A stretch of DNA of 32,800 bases. Source: Kiritimatiellia bacterium. GTDB taxonomy: Bacteria > Verrucomicrobiota > Kiritimatiellia > RFP12 > UBA3636. Below, one piece after another: positions 1 to 9,076 of the stretch. The position numbers and the translations under genes were made by a program. The notes beneath the pieces were generated by a model that was given only the letters and a program-made list of their open reading frames with translations, had not been told where the DNA came from and ran no database searches. The stretch lies in assembly GCA_016295275.1 (NCBI GenBank), contig JAEDLN010000004.1:1-32800 (forward strand). The letters run 5' to 3'. Position 1 is the stretch's first letter, and each line of letters begins with the position of its first letter.

Positions 1-2478
1 CACGCCGCTCACAATCCACGACGAGAACTCGAGGTCGTCCGCAATCAAATCATCGATTACCTGGCACAACACACGGAATGTTCCCCCCGCGATATCCTTG
101 TTCTTCTTGCCGATTGGGATACCTACTCCCCTTTTATTGCCAGCGTTTTCGAAACCGCATACGTTGCACCGTCTGTCGATGCTCCCTCCGATGCCGCACC
201 ACGTACACTTCCCATCCGAATTGCCGGCAGTCGGGAATACGAAACGCCATCTGCCTTTCGAGCAATCCAAATCCTCCTTGAATGCCTCGACAATCGTCTC
301 CCCGTCGAAAAAGTTGTTGCACTTCTGTCAGAAGAATCCGTAGGTCCGCGTTTCGGAATCCGTACGGAAGACATTCCAACCCTCAAAAAAATCCTAAAGG
401 ACGCCAATATCCGCTGGGGAATGGATGATGAGGATATAGCCGGAATTTATGTCACCTGTTGCAATAACGAAGAATCCCGCGCTCGTTCGCAATCATCCGT
501 TTCCGCAAACGCAACCGAGAACTTCTTCCCCTTCTCTTGGCGACGCGGTCTTGATCGCCTCCTTCTCGGGCAGCTTCTGGGAGAAAACACCGACCAGCAA
601 GCGGCAGGTCTTTCTCAAGCCCCCATATCCTTTGAAGCTCATCTTCTCGGGGACGAACCATCCTTTTTCTCCCATCCCGTTTTCGGAATTCCCATCCTCC
701 CGTGCCGAATGTTCGGGAAAGACGCCCTTCCCCTTATTGGCGGTTTGGACTCTTTCCTGTATGGCATAAAACGACTTCGCGCCTTCTTTCAGACCCCCGG
801 ATCTATTCCATCGATTGAAGTCTTGCAAACGATTCTGCTTGAGGCAGTCGACGTCTTTTTCGATCCCGATCAAGATCCGGACTCTCTCAGCGTCATCCGC
901 CAGACAATCGTCACGGTGCTAAATCGCGTTGCCATCGCAGAGCGATTGAACGGAAAAAACAATCAACTGACGCTGGCGTTAATCCGCGAAGCCCTCGCAA
1001 ATGAACTTTCTTCCACTTCTACCGCCCATCCCGCTATCGGTCAAGACGCTATCGTCTTTGCCCCTTTGCGCATGGAAAACGCCTTCCCTGCCCGTTTTGT
1101 CTGGATCTGCGGCTTGAATAACGGTTCGTTTCCAAAACAAGAACAATTCTTCTCATTCGACCTGATTGCCCGCCATCGAACCTTTCTCGATCCAAATCAA
1201 CACGAGAAAGATTCCTTTGCCCTCCTGGAGGCAATTCTCTCTGCTCGCGATACTCTCGGATTCAGTTTCCTCGGACGAAACGAAAAAACAAACGACCCTC
1301 TCCCCGCCTCCCCGCTTCTGGTCAATCAGATTGACTATTTGAATCGCCATTTCTTCCAAAACTCCGACATCCCGGTTGTCGTACACAGACTCCAAGCATT
1401 TCATCCAAGCTATTTCTCCGAAGAAACCGCCAAAATCTCCGGTTACTCGATCTCCCGCTCCGAATCCGATTTCAAAATCGCCAAGGCGATTCGTGCGAAA
1501 CAAGGAAAACCGTCCGTTTCTACGCCCCATCCCACGCGCGCACTGGTTCTCCCCGATGAAATCGACATTGAGACGCTTGACGACATTCTTCTCAATCCGA
1601 ATGAGGCTCTCCTCCGGCAAATAACCCCACGCCCCACGCTTCGTCAAAACATCCAACTCGACAGCATTGCCCAAACCAGTGTCACGGTCCATAATCGTCT
1701 TGCTTTCTATGACAACTCCGATAAGGATGACTTCTATCGCCAATATGCCGTCCTTCAGTGGGAGAAAGGCAAAGCTCCATCCGTAACAAACGCCTTCGAA
1801 TACGTAAAACGACTCGATGAAAAGGGGATGACAGATACTTCTTCCTCTTGGTTTCGGCTGCGAAACAGAAATATCGCACTCTCGAAAACGAAAATCAAAG
1901 ATGGTAAGGGTTGCTTCAGCTTCTCCGAAACTTATCTTGCCGACCTTTATCGTATCGGCATTGAAGAATTTCCACGCGAAGCGTTTACACTCTCCTTCAC
2001 CGATCCGGTATCGGAATCACCCAAAGAACTGACGATTCTTTGGCAACCGAAAATTACTCCCTTCCAATCGGATGGACAAACGCAAACCAATATCCAAGTC
2101 TTTCTCGATGAATGGAATGGCGACACAACATACCGCGGTAACCTCCGTCATCTGGTTGCATGCGCTTCCGGCAAGGACGTTGTTACCGCCCTTATTTCCA
2201 TGGAGCCGAAAAAAGAAGCCACGATCAAGCTCTTGCTCCCCATGCCGCAAAACGAGGCAATTGAAAAGCTTCGGCAAATGTTCACGGCCCTGCTAACCCC
2301 GCAGGATACCCTTTTCCCGACCTCCAATACTCCGTACGCAGAGGAAGAGAGGATCCTCGCAGGCTATTCCTGCGCACCTCGTCGAAAAGAGAATCCCGAC
2401 TCCTTTCTGGATATCCTCAAAAACGCCATCGACAAGAACAATGTTCTTTCGCCGGCGCCTCAGAAGCGAAACAAATAA
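1..2478 (+). CDS. recC: RecC, exodeoxyribonuclease V gamma subunit (5' partial)
   Basis: The reading frame is open from base 1 to the TAA at 2476-2478, giving 825 visible codons; the start lies upstream of the window. RecC is the helicase-dead, DNA-splitting and Chi-recognising subunit of RecBCD, which processes double-strand breaks. The first visible residues match the RecC core: REL-EVVRNQIIDYL, then PRDILVLLADWDTYSPFIASVF, then the region around codons 115-142 that reads GPRFGIR...IRWGMDD, typical of RecC. The C-terminal part (RHLVACASGK, then a block ending LRQMFTALL) fits the RecC C-terminal domain. The next gene, recB, starts 50 bp downstream, so this is a recC-recB-recD order operon. 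The ATG at 421 is internal and not the true start. Family assignment is confident; Chi specificity cannot be read from sequence. Confidence 0.93.
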   Translation, partial: HAAHNPRRELEVVRNQIIDYLAQHTECSPRDILVLLADWDTYSPFIASVFETAYVAPSVDAPSDAAPRTLPIRIAGSREYETPSAFRAIQILLECLDNRLPVEKVVALLSEESVGPRFGIRTEDIPTLKKILKDANIRWGMDDEDIAGIYVTCCNNEESRARSQSSVSANATENFFPFSWRRGLDRLLLGQLLGENTDQQAAGLSQAPISFEAHLLGDEPSFFSHPVFGIPILPCRMFGKDALPLIGGLDSFLYGIKRLRAFFQTPGSIPSIEVLQTILLEAVDVFFDPDQDPDSLSVIRQTIVTVLNRVAIAERLNGKNNQLTLALIREALANELSSTSTAHPAIGQDAIVFAPLRMENAFPARFVWICGLNNGSFPKQEQFFSFDLIARHRTFLDPNQHEKDSFALLEAILSARDTLGFSFLGRNEKTNDPLPASPLLVNQIDYLNRHFFQNSDIPVVVHRLQAFHPSYFSEETAKISGYSISRSESDFKIAKAIRAKQGKPSVSTPHPTRALVLPDEIDIETLDDILLNPNEALLRQITPRPTLRQNIQLDSIAQTSVTVHNRLAFYDNSDKDDFYRQYAVLQWEKGKAPSVTNAFEYVKRLDEKGMTDTSSSWFRLRNRNIALSKTKIKDGKGCFSFSETYLADLYRIGIEEFPREAFTLSFTDPVSESPKELTILWQPKITPFQSDGQTQTNIQVFLDEWNGDTTYRGNLRHLVACASGKDVVTALISMEPKKEATIKLLLPMPQNEAIEKLRQMFTALLTPQDTLFPTSNTPYAEEERILAGYSCAPRRKENPDSFLDILKNAIDKNNVLSPAPQKRNK

Positions 2479-2528
2479 ACATCCTTTTCCCCCCCGTTTG
2501 CCTTTCTCTTTCCCCTTTTCCTCGTCCT

Positions 2529-5500
2529 ATGAAAACGATTCCGGATTTCTCGACTTGGATCTGCAACCCGGCTTCCAAATCCCAGTTCTACGGCCCGCAT
2601 CTCGTTTCCGCCTCCGCCGGAACAGGGAAGACGTACAATATCCAAAACATTTTCGCCCGCTTGATTCTCGATTTCGGAATGGACGTTTCCGAAATCCTGA
2701 TCGTTACGTTTACGGAAGACGCGACCGCTGAACTGCATCGGCGAATCCGCGCGATTCTTGCCGAACTCCATTCCGCCCTTTCCGGTGTTACGGAACCGCA
2801 GGATATCTCCGATCAGGTGCGCAAACTTCTCATTGCCACGGAAATCCCTTTCGACGACCGGTCCTCACCGAAATCAAGACAGGCGCTTCAGCTGATTTCA
2901 AAAGCTCTCTACCGAATGGACATGGCATCCATCTACACCATCCATGCATTCTGCAAGCACTGCCTCAATCGCTACGCCTTTGAAACGCGTTTTCCTTTCC
3001 AAATCAACAGTATTTCCGATTCGGAGGATACGCTGCAAATCCTATCCACCGATTTTTGGTTCTCGCAGATTCAAGCGCCTAACGGCAAATATCATGATTT
3101 GACACAAAACGACAAGGCTTCTCTCAAAGATCTGCAAATGGTTTTTCGCAAGATTGTCGACCACCCCGGTTGCACCTGCGATTCCAATCCATCCGACTTC
3201 TTGAAATCCCAACCGGACGACAATAGGGACGAAAAACCGCTGGAAGACTTCAACCTCGCCAATACGTATGTTCAAATCGCTCTGGAACTTCGCGATCAAT
3301 ATGCGCAAATGCGAAGCCAATCCGCCGATTTGACATTCCATGAGCTCCTCTTGGGAATGGATGCCGCACTCAAGAATGAACAAATCAGCCAAGATTTTCT
3401 CGCCTTTCTACGCAAGGAATACAAGGCCGCGCTTATTGACGAATTCCAAGATACGGACGCCATTCAATTCGATATCTTTAGGCGTATTTTTCTAGACGTG
3501 GACGGAGACACGCCTCCTCCGCTCTTCTTTGTCGGCGACCCCAAACAGTCCATTTACGGCTTTCGCGGCTGCAATATCGCCCTCTACGAGGCCATTGCCC
3601 GAATGGATGCATTGCAAAATCAAACCTACCGGCTTTCGACCAACTACCGATCGACCGCAAAACTCGTGGATAGCGTCAATGCTCTTTTCCACGATGACGA
3701 CTCCGATCCCGAAAATCCCGTTTCTCGCTTTGGGAGTGCTCAAATTCCCTACTCCGAAAACGTACAGTCGCTCCCCATCGAAAAGAAGCCCCCCATCGGA
3801 CCTAAAGCCACCTGCCGGCGCGATGCTACTTTCAATGTGATTCCGGTTCACTCGTTAAACGGCTCTTTCAAGGAAGCTTGCGCAGCCTGTATCTGGCAAA
3901 TCGAATATTTGCTGAAGGATCGGAAACGGAACCGGATTCCAAAAGGAAACTCGGAAGATCGTCCCGTCCGGCCCGGTGATATCGCCGTCCTCGTTCGAAC
4001 CAAGTCACATGGTCGCACCCTCTATGCCGAACTGGCAGCCCGAGGAATCCCTTGCATTCTCTCCGAGTATGACTCCGTCTTCTGCTCGGATGAAGCGAAA
4101 GACTTTATCCGTCTCCTGGCCGCCATTCAGTCCCCCTTCTCCGTTCCGGCGTTGAGCGCCCTTCTGCTTGGAGCATTCATTCAAATGCAGCCGGAAGAAG
4201 TTGCCGTCTTATGCGGAAATGCTCCGGCCTCTTTGCGCTGTCCCGAACAACTTCTTCCGATTGCACAACACTACGGCGATGGACAACAACTCACACGATA
4301 TACATTGCAGCTGTTCCTCCTTGAGCTCAAGGCAGTCCTCGAAAAACGAGGATTCTTGTCCGCTTGGAATCTCTTTGCCGAACGTACGAATGCCTGCCAA
4401 ACCATCGCCAGCAACTCGACCCCAGAAAGAAGACTTACCAATTGCAACCAATTGACTGAACTTTTGCAGAAACAGTCCGGGGATTCTTTTACTTCACCGG
4501 AAAAGCTGTTTCTTTGGCTTCGGGAACAGACCGAGCTGGGCGCTGACGCCGCTGATAGCGATGAAACCAAGCTACGACTTGAAACCGACGACGATGCCCT
4601 GCATATTCTGACCATTCACAAGAGCAAGGGACTCGAATTTCCCATCGTATTGATTCCCGATTTCTGGGCAAAGCTCGGCAACGACAACCCAATCGATAAA
4701 CAAGTCACCGTCTCCGAAAGTCTGGACCGTGCCCCTGCTATCGAAATCATGCGCTCGAATGAGGAGAGTTCGGAAGAAAACAAAGAAAACATCCGCCTCT
4801 TTTATGTGGCGCTTACGCGCGCTTCGCTCGCTGTTTACTACTTTCCAAGCATTACCCCGTCGAATGGTCAACCGAAATGTCGGACTGAAATCGAATCGGA
4901 TCTGCTGAAATGGTTGGGTATGGAGCATGTCCTCTCCATGTTCGACCCGGATGCCGGTGAAATCCATTTTTCCTCCATTCGGAATCTCAAGGATATTCCA
5001 CCCGAAGATGAGGGGTCTAGGAAAAAAGAAATGGAAAGTCCCGATCCGGCGGTTGCACTGCTCCCGCCCCCGCCTCAATCCGGCACATCCCGCTCCGCCT
5101 TTTATGAAAGCATCGAAAACACCCCGCTTCCAAACTGGGAAGATGGCGACTTTTCGTTTGTCGAATCGCTTCCCCCACTCCCTCATACGCCAGACTTCCT
5201 TGTCTCCAATTCCTTCTCCTCTCTCAAGCCCCAGGAAACAAATCTCTACGTTTTGCCGGACTCGCCTCTCGCCGTATCCCTTCCCCCCGTCGATAACTCC
5301 ATCGCCGATGCCGATGAAACGTCCGCAGACCACGATACCGATACCGGGCTGGATTCTCTCGCCCCCGCCACCACACATCCGATCTTCGCTTTCCCGGGCG
5401 GCACGGCCATCGGTACATGTTGGCATCATATCTTCGAGCGAATCTCCTTCCAAACCGACGCCCGCAGCCCCCAGAACCGCGCAATCATCGAAAAAACGCT

Positions 5501-6158
5501 GGACGCCTACGGTCAACTCTCCCATCGTCCAAAAATCCGCGAATCTCACCTGGATACGATTTGCAAAATGGTCGATACCGCCCTCCAAACAAGACTTTCC
5601 GCACCTGATGGCAACGAATTCTGCTTGGGAAATCTTTCCGATGATCTACGCCTGAATGAATGGCGCTTCGATTTCTTCGCTAACCAGACAATCCGACACA
5701 AAACACTGGGCGATATCACGGAAGTACTCCAAAAATACTGGGGGACAGACCCCGCAAAGGCTGTCTTTCTTCAAAGACTCGCACCCCATCTCGATCAGCC
5801 GATAAAACCCGGTTTCTTCAAGGGATTTCTCGATCTCTTTTTCCGCTACGGGGATTTCTTCTATATCGTCGATTGGAAATCGAATCCGCTCGACGGAAAT
5901 CCCGCCTTCATCAACGAAACCCGGATTCAAGACGAGGTTTCGCTTCACTTCTATTTTCTGCAATATCTGCTTTACTCCGTTGTGGTTCACAAACATCTGA
6001 GCGCGTCCCTGCGCAATCAATACGACTACAACCGGAACTTCGGCGGAATTCGCTACTATTTCCTGCGGGCGATCGCCGCCGGATGCCCCGGCGGCGTCTA
6101 TTCCGATCGTCCTCCCGAAGCGATGCTTGATGAACTAGCTTGTGTTTTCGGGCTTTAA
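2529..6158 (+). CDS. recB: RecB, exodeoxyribonuclease V beta subunit (helicase-nuclease)
   Basis: At 1209 aa this is close to the usual RecB length. It is the 3'-5' SF1A helicase and sole nuclease of RecBCD. Visible motifs in order: Walker A SASAGTGKT (about 27-35), Walker B DEFQDTD (from D304), motif III GDPKQSIYGFRG (about 337), motif IV LSTNYRST, motif V HKSKGLEFP (about 697) and motif VI FYVALTRA (about 758). The C-terminal nuclease has D1102 (GFLDL) and the D-x-K core D1115/K1117 (VDWKSN), so both activities look intact. A Pro/Ser-rich linker lies at about 840-950. ATG 2529 follows a stretch made almost entirely of C and T, with no Shine-Dalgarno. It is part of the recC-recB-recD-like operon. 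The partner RecD-like protein has lost its ATPase motifs, so this would be the only motor in the complex. Confidence 0.96.
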   Translation: MKTIPDFSTWICNPASKSQFYGPHLVSASAGTGKTYNIQNIFARLILDFGMDVSEILIVTFTEDATAELHRRIRAILAELHSALSGVTEPQDISDQVRKLLIATEIPFDDRSSPKSRQALQLISKALYRMDMASIYTIHAFCKHCLNRYAFETRFPFQINSISDSEDTLQILSTDFWFSQIQAPNGKYHDLTQNDKASLKDLQMVFRKIVDHPGCTCDSNPSDFLKSQPDDNRDEKPLEDFNLANTYVQIALELRDQYAQMRSQSADLTFHELLLGMDAALKNEQISQDFLAFLRKEYKAALIDEFQDTDAIQFDIFRRIFLDVDGDTPPPLFFVGDPKQSIYGFRGCNIALYEAIARMDALQNQTYRLSTNYRSTAKLVDSVNALFHDDDSDPENPVSRFGSAQIPYSENVQSLPIEKKPPIGPKATCRRDATFNVIPVHSLNGSFKEACAACIWQIEYLLKDRKRNRIPKGNSEDRPVRPGDIAVLVRTKSHGRTLYAELAARGIPCILSEYDSVFCSDEAKDFIRLLAAIQSPFSVPALSALLLGAFIQMQPEEVAVLCGNAPASLRCPEQLLPIAQHYGDGQQLTRYTLQLFLLELKAVLEKRGFLSAWNLFAERTNACQTIASNSTPERRLTNCNQLTELLQKQSGDSFTSPEKLFLWLREQTELGADAADSDETKLRLETDDDALHILTIHKSKGLEFPIVLIPDFWAKLGNDNPIDKQVTVSESLDRAPAIEIMRSNEESSEENKENIRLFYVALTRASLAVYYFPSITPSNGQPKCRTEIESDLLKWLGMEHVLSMFDPDAGEIHFSSIRNLKDIPPEDEGSRKKEMESPDPAVALLPPPPQSGTSRSAFYESIENTPLPNWEDGDFSFVESLPPLPHTPDFLVSNSFSSLKPQETNLYVLPDSPLAVSLPPVDNSIADADETSADHDTDTGLDSLAPATTHPIFAFPGGTAIGTCWHHIFERISFQTDARSPQNRAIIEKTLDAYGQLSHRPKIRESHLDTICKMVDTALQTRLSAPDGNEFCLGNLSDDLRLNEWRFDFFANQTIRHKTLGDITEVLQKYWGTDPAKAVFLQRLAPHLDQPIKPGFFKGFLDLFFRYGDFFYIVDWKSNPLDGNPAFINETRIQDEVSLHFYFLQYLLYSVVVHKHLSASLRNQYDYNRNFGGIRYYFLRAIAAGCPGGVYSDRPPEAMLDELACVFGL

Positions 6159-6187
6159 GCTATAACTTTCTTCCGCTCTTTTACGAT

Positions 6188-7660
6188 ATGTCTCAGTTTT
6201 CATCCGCCATTCGAAGTCTTCTCGAACGACTCAGTCCCGATTTGTTGCATCTCGCCACGCTTGGAGAACTCGTTGCCGGCGTCATCGAATCCGGCTTCGC
6301 TTCCGTTTCTCTTGATAAGATTGCCGCATCTTCGATTCCTTCGCACAATTCCCCCGATCGAACAGACGCACCAACCGCACAAACCTTGCCCGATCTTCCC
6401 GTATTGCTCGAAATGCTGCACTCCGCAAGCGATCTCGTCGCCACCCAGCCGGGCATCTCCCGCGACGCTCTTCTTACACAAAATCGCCCTTTCGTACTCT
6501 ACCGAAACCGCCTCTATTCGCGTCGGTCTTTCCAGATTGAAACCGAACTTCTTAACCATCTGGCTTCCCACAAGAGAGCGATTTCCATATTCCATTGCAC
6601 CGCGGAAATGGAGGACGCTTTTACCGCATTTGTGACAGCTCTCTCGAATTCCTCCTCAACCGCACTCCCAGTCACCCTCATCGCCGCCTCCTACGCCTCC
6701 CTTGCCACGCTGACACGAAATCTTTCTTCCGATTCGAACCTTTCACAAACGGTTCTCAATGAAGCACTCGGCTACTCCTCGATCAGTAAAAACTATCGCC
6801 TCGAATACGCCAAACCGATCCGGAAAGGAACGCTTCTCATCGAAATCGCCACCCCTCTGACGGCGGACGCGCTCGCCAAACTTCTGCGGATTGCGCCCAT
6901 CGATCTCCCGATTGTCTTTTTCTCCTCTCCCGAAACGTTCTCTTCCCCGGAATCTTCGCACCTTTTCGAGTCGCTTTCCGCCCTTTTTCCCAAGCATTCC
7001 CTAGACTCCTCAAACCCCGATCCGGAACGGGGTAAGCTACGCCGGGCCTTTCTTGATTTCGACTTGCAGGCACTTCATTCCTTCGCAAAAACCCCGATCG
7101 GTTCGCCTGTCCATCTCGAAATCTTCCCCGAATCTCAACGCCCCCCTTTACGCATTCCCTCCGGCAATCACATCGTTTTAACACCATACGCTCGCGGCGA
7201 TTGGGGATCCTACACAATTTCAGACGGGCTCCGTTCGCGCACCGCTTCCGAGCCTCTTTTCATCGTTGATAAAGCTCCCGCCGACTCCCCATTGCATCGG
7301 AACGATCTCGGCATCCTCAAAGAAAATGCCTTTATCCGAAATGGCGTTCCATATCCAATCGACAACAATCTCCTCCTTTCTCCGGCCAACGCCCTCTCCT
7401 TCGACCGCTTGGCGAGTTACCCTGACATTCATATCGTCATCCCCCCCACCTACGCTCTTCCTCCAAGCATTTCCCGCTACAAGCTCCTCCGCGCATCCGA
7501 ATGCGCACAGAGACACTTGACGATCCATGCTACGAGCGAGGCGCTCGAAACCATTCTGCGGCCATCCCCCTGCGAGGGCGTTCCATTCGATCTGACCGAG
7601 CTTTCCGATCGATACCCCCCCCGCCGATACGAATGGAATCGAATGCCTTTCGCAAAATAA
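6188..7660 (+). CDS. RecD-like subunit with degenerate helicase motifs
   Basis: This 490-aa protein sits where recD is expected, 29 bp after recB. I chose ATG 6188; an in-frame TTG at 6140 would overlap recB and is less likely. It follows RecD colinearly. An N-terminal helical region is followed by NRPFVLYRNRLYSRR (99-113, RecD's 'LVLDGDRLYLRRY' segment). Next comes AISIFHCTAEMEDAF (131-145) where RecD has GGPGTGKT, and IAASYASLATL (165-175) where RecD has AAPTGKAAARL. LGYSSISKNYRLEYAKPI (194-211) matches RecD 'LG...S..FR....NPL'. LLIEIATPLTAD replaces the VVDEASM Walker B, FFSSPETF (244-251) replaces GD-DQL, and LLRASECAQRHLTI (433-446) replaces the 'LYTALTRARERLTI' motif VI. All nucleotide-binding residues are gone, yet the frame has no stop. 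It is about 100 residues shorter than usual. Inferred role: a structural, non-motor subunit of RecBCD. Confidence 0.75.
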   Translation: MSQFSSAIRSLLERLSPDLLHLATLGELVAGVIESGFASVSLDKIAASSIPSHNSPDRTDAPTAQTLPDLPVLLEMLHSASDLVATQPGISRDALLTQNRPFVLYRNRLYSRRSFQIETELLNHLASHKRAISIFHCTAEMEDAFTAFVTALSNSSSTALPVTLIAASYASLATLTRNLSSDSNLSQTVLNEALGYSSISKNYRLEYAKPIRKGTLLIEIATPLTADALAKLLRIAPIDLPIVFFSSPETFSSPESSHLFESLSALFPKHSLDSSNPDPERGKLRRAFLDFDLQALHSFAKTPIGSPVHLEIFPESQRPPLRIPSGNHIVLTPYARGDWGSYTISDGLRSRTASEPLFIVDKAPADSPLHRNDLGILKENAFIRNGVPYPIDNNLLLSPANALSFDRLASYPDIHIVIPPTYALPPSISRYKLLRASECAQRHLTIHATSEALETILRPSPCEGVPFDLTELSDRYPPRRYEWNRMPFAK

Positions 7661-7684
7661 AGCTTACCGAAACACCGCTACGGA

Positions 7685-8029
7685 TTACCCGATCCTTTCA
7701 ACGGCCTCGGCATCCCCGACCCCAACAATCGCAAGCACCTTCTCGCGCGAAGTATCCCCCGATACAACTTGTACAGATCGTTTGGAAACGCCCAACGCCT
7801 CCGCAAAAAACGAACACAGCGCTTGGTTCGCCTTTCCATCTACAGGCGGTGCCTGCAACCGAACCGCCAACGCTTCTCCGTGCACCCCCGTTATCTCCGT
7901 TTTCGAGGCTCGGGGCGTGACATGAACCCGAATCCGGCACCCGTTTGAAATGGATTGAATCCATATGGGGCACTTTCCGCTTTGCTTTTCCGGGATTTCG
8001 GTCGCTTTCGTAGATGCTTTTGTTTTCAT
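7685..8029 (-). CDS. DUF167/YggU family protein
   Basis: A 114-aa protein with the hallmark DUF167 core: RVHVTPRASKTEITGVHG, then VRLQAPPVDGKANQAL, then LGVSKRSVQVVSGDTSREK. The family is widespread and small; structures are known (E. coli YggU) but its biochemical role is unsettled. The conserved core spans residues 30-100; the first 28 residues are a poorly conserved, Lys-rich lead. ATG is at 8029-8027. The gene is convergent with the RecD-like gene (24 bp between their ends) and divergent from the exosortase gene (108 bp between starts), so it is probably a single-gene transcript. Confidence 0.9.
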   Translation of the reverse strand: MKTKASTKATEIPEKQSGKCPIWIQSISNGCRIRVHVTPRASKTEITGVHGEALAVRLQAPPVDGKANQALCSFFAEALGVSKRSVQVVSGDTSREKVLAIVGVGDAEAVERIG

Positions 8030-8092
8030 ACCTTGCAGATGGTAACAGATTTCCCCAAAAATCCCATGGTATTTTCAACTGGCAGCTTCATC

Positions 8093-8121
8093 TTGCCCTA
8101 AAACGCATAATCGTGTAGGAT
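8093..8121 (+). promoter_or_regulatory. Candidate sigma70-type promoter for the exosortase operon
   Basis: TTGCCC at 8093-8098 and TAGGAT at 8116-8121 are separated by 17 bp. Transcription would begin near 8128, only about 10 nt before the ATG at 8138, leaving little room for a Shine-Dalgarno. Seen by eye only. Confidence 0.45.
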
Positions 8122-8137
8122 AGGTTGGAAATTTTCT

Positions 8138-9076
8138 ATGACACCCTTTTTCCCAAAAGACTTGCGCCCAAATCTGTATCGGGCATTATTCTGCATTGCG
8201 GGGATTCTGTTTGCCCTATGGATGTTCCATGCATACGGAAACGATTCGGAAACCCATGGTGCGAACTTGAGCCTCTATGCATGGTTGGCACCGCAATGGA
8301 AGGCAAAGAACGGGGACTATGGATATATTTGGCTGATGATTCCGGCCGCATGCTGGATGATATGGCGGAATCGGTTCAAAATGCTTCAAGAAGAAAGCAA
8401 ACCCAGCGTCTTGGGAGTGCTGGCGGTTGTCGCATGTCTCGTTTTGCATGTCATCGGTTTTCGTTCCCAACTGCCGCGATTGTCAATCGCGTCAATGGCC
8501 GGACTCTTTTTTGCGATTCCCTATGCCATCTACGGTTGGAAGGTCGTCCAGTGGATCGTCTTCCCATGCGCGTATATCCTGCTCTGTTTTACCGGTTCGA
8601 TCCTGTCGGAGTTTACCATGCCATTGCGAAAGATTTCCAGCATGATGGCGTGTTTTCTCTTTCATGGAATCGGAATCGAGGCCGTTCAAATCGGTACCGT
8701 CATCTCCTCCAATGCCGGCGGTGGGTTCCAGTTTGAAGTCGCCGATGCTTGCTCCGGTTTGCGCTCTCTGCTTGTGATGACGGCCCTGGCAGCCCCCTAT
8801 GCGTACTATACATTGTCGACAAACGGGAAGCGAATCCTCCTTTTTGTTTGCTCCATCCCGCTTGCCATGCTGGCCAATACATTGCGGATTTTCACAATCG
8901 GAGTCATCGCCGAATGGATTGGACTCACACTCGCCATGCAGCTATACCATGACATGAGCGGGTTTATCGTTTTCGTGATTTCCATTCTCCTTTTGAAGGG
9001 AACCGGTTATCTGTTCGAAAAAGACTGGAAAAAAATCTTATGCGACCTTCTGCCAAAGAAATCATCCCGGGGATAG
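8138..9076 (+). CDS. Exosortase/archaeosortase family membrane protease
   Basis: A 312-aa polytopic membrane protein with about eight hydrophobic segments. The three exosortase catalytic residues are all visible: C205 in ADACSGLRSL, R250 in ANTLRIFTIG and H271 in LYHDMSGF. Exosortases are transpeptidase-like enzymes that process proteins carrying a C-terminal PEP-CTERM-type sorting signal and hand them to an extracellular polymer or surface. The next gene, an EpsI-like partner, overlaps its 3' end by 37 bp, the usual pairing. I cannot assign the exosortase subclass. No protein encoded in this window ends with a recognisable PEP-CTERM-type tail, so its substrates lie elsewhere. A candidate promoter sits directly upstream. 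Confidence 0.93.
   Translation: MTPFFPKDLRPNLYRALFCIAGILFALWMFHAYGNDSETHGANLSLYAWLAPQWKAKNGDYGYIWLMIPAACWMIWRNRFKMLQEESKPSVLGVLAVVACLVLHVIGFRSQLPRLSIASMAGLFFAIPYAIYGWKVVQWIVFPCAYILLCFTGSILSEFTMPLRKISSMMACFLFHGIGIEAVQIGTVISSNAGGGFQFEVADACSGLRSLLVMTALAAPYAYYTLSTNGKRILLFVCSIPLAMLANTLRIFTIGVIAEWIGLTLAMQLYHDMSGFIVFVISILLLKGTGYLFEKDWKKILCDLLPKKSSRG

Noticed and set aside
6188..7660. RecD-like gene as a decaying pseudogene
   Set aside because: No frameshift or internal stop in 490 codons, and the RecD-like order of segments is preserved to the C-terminus.
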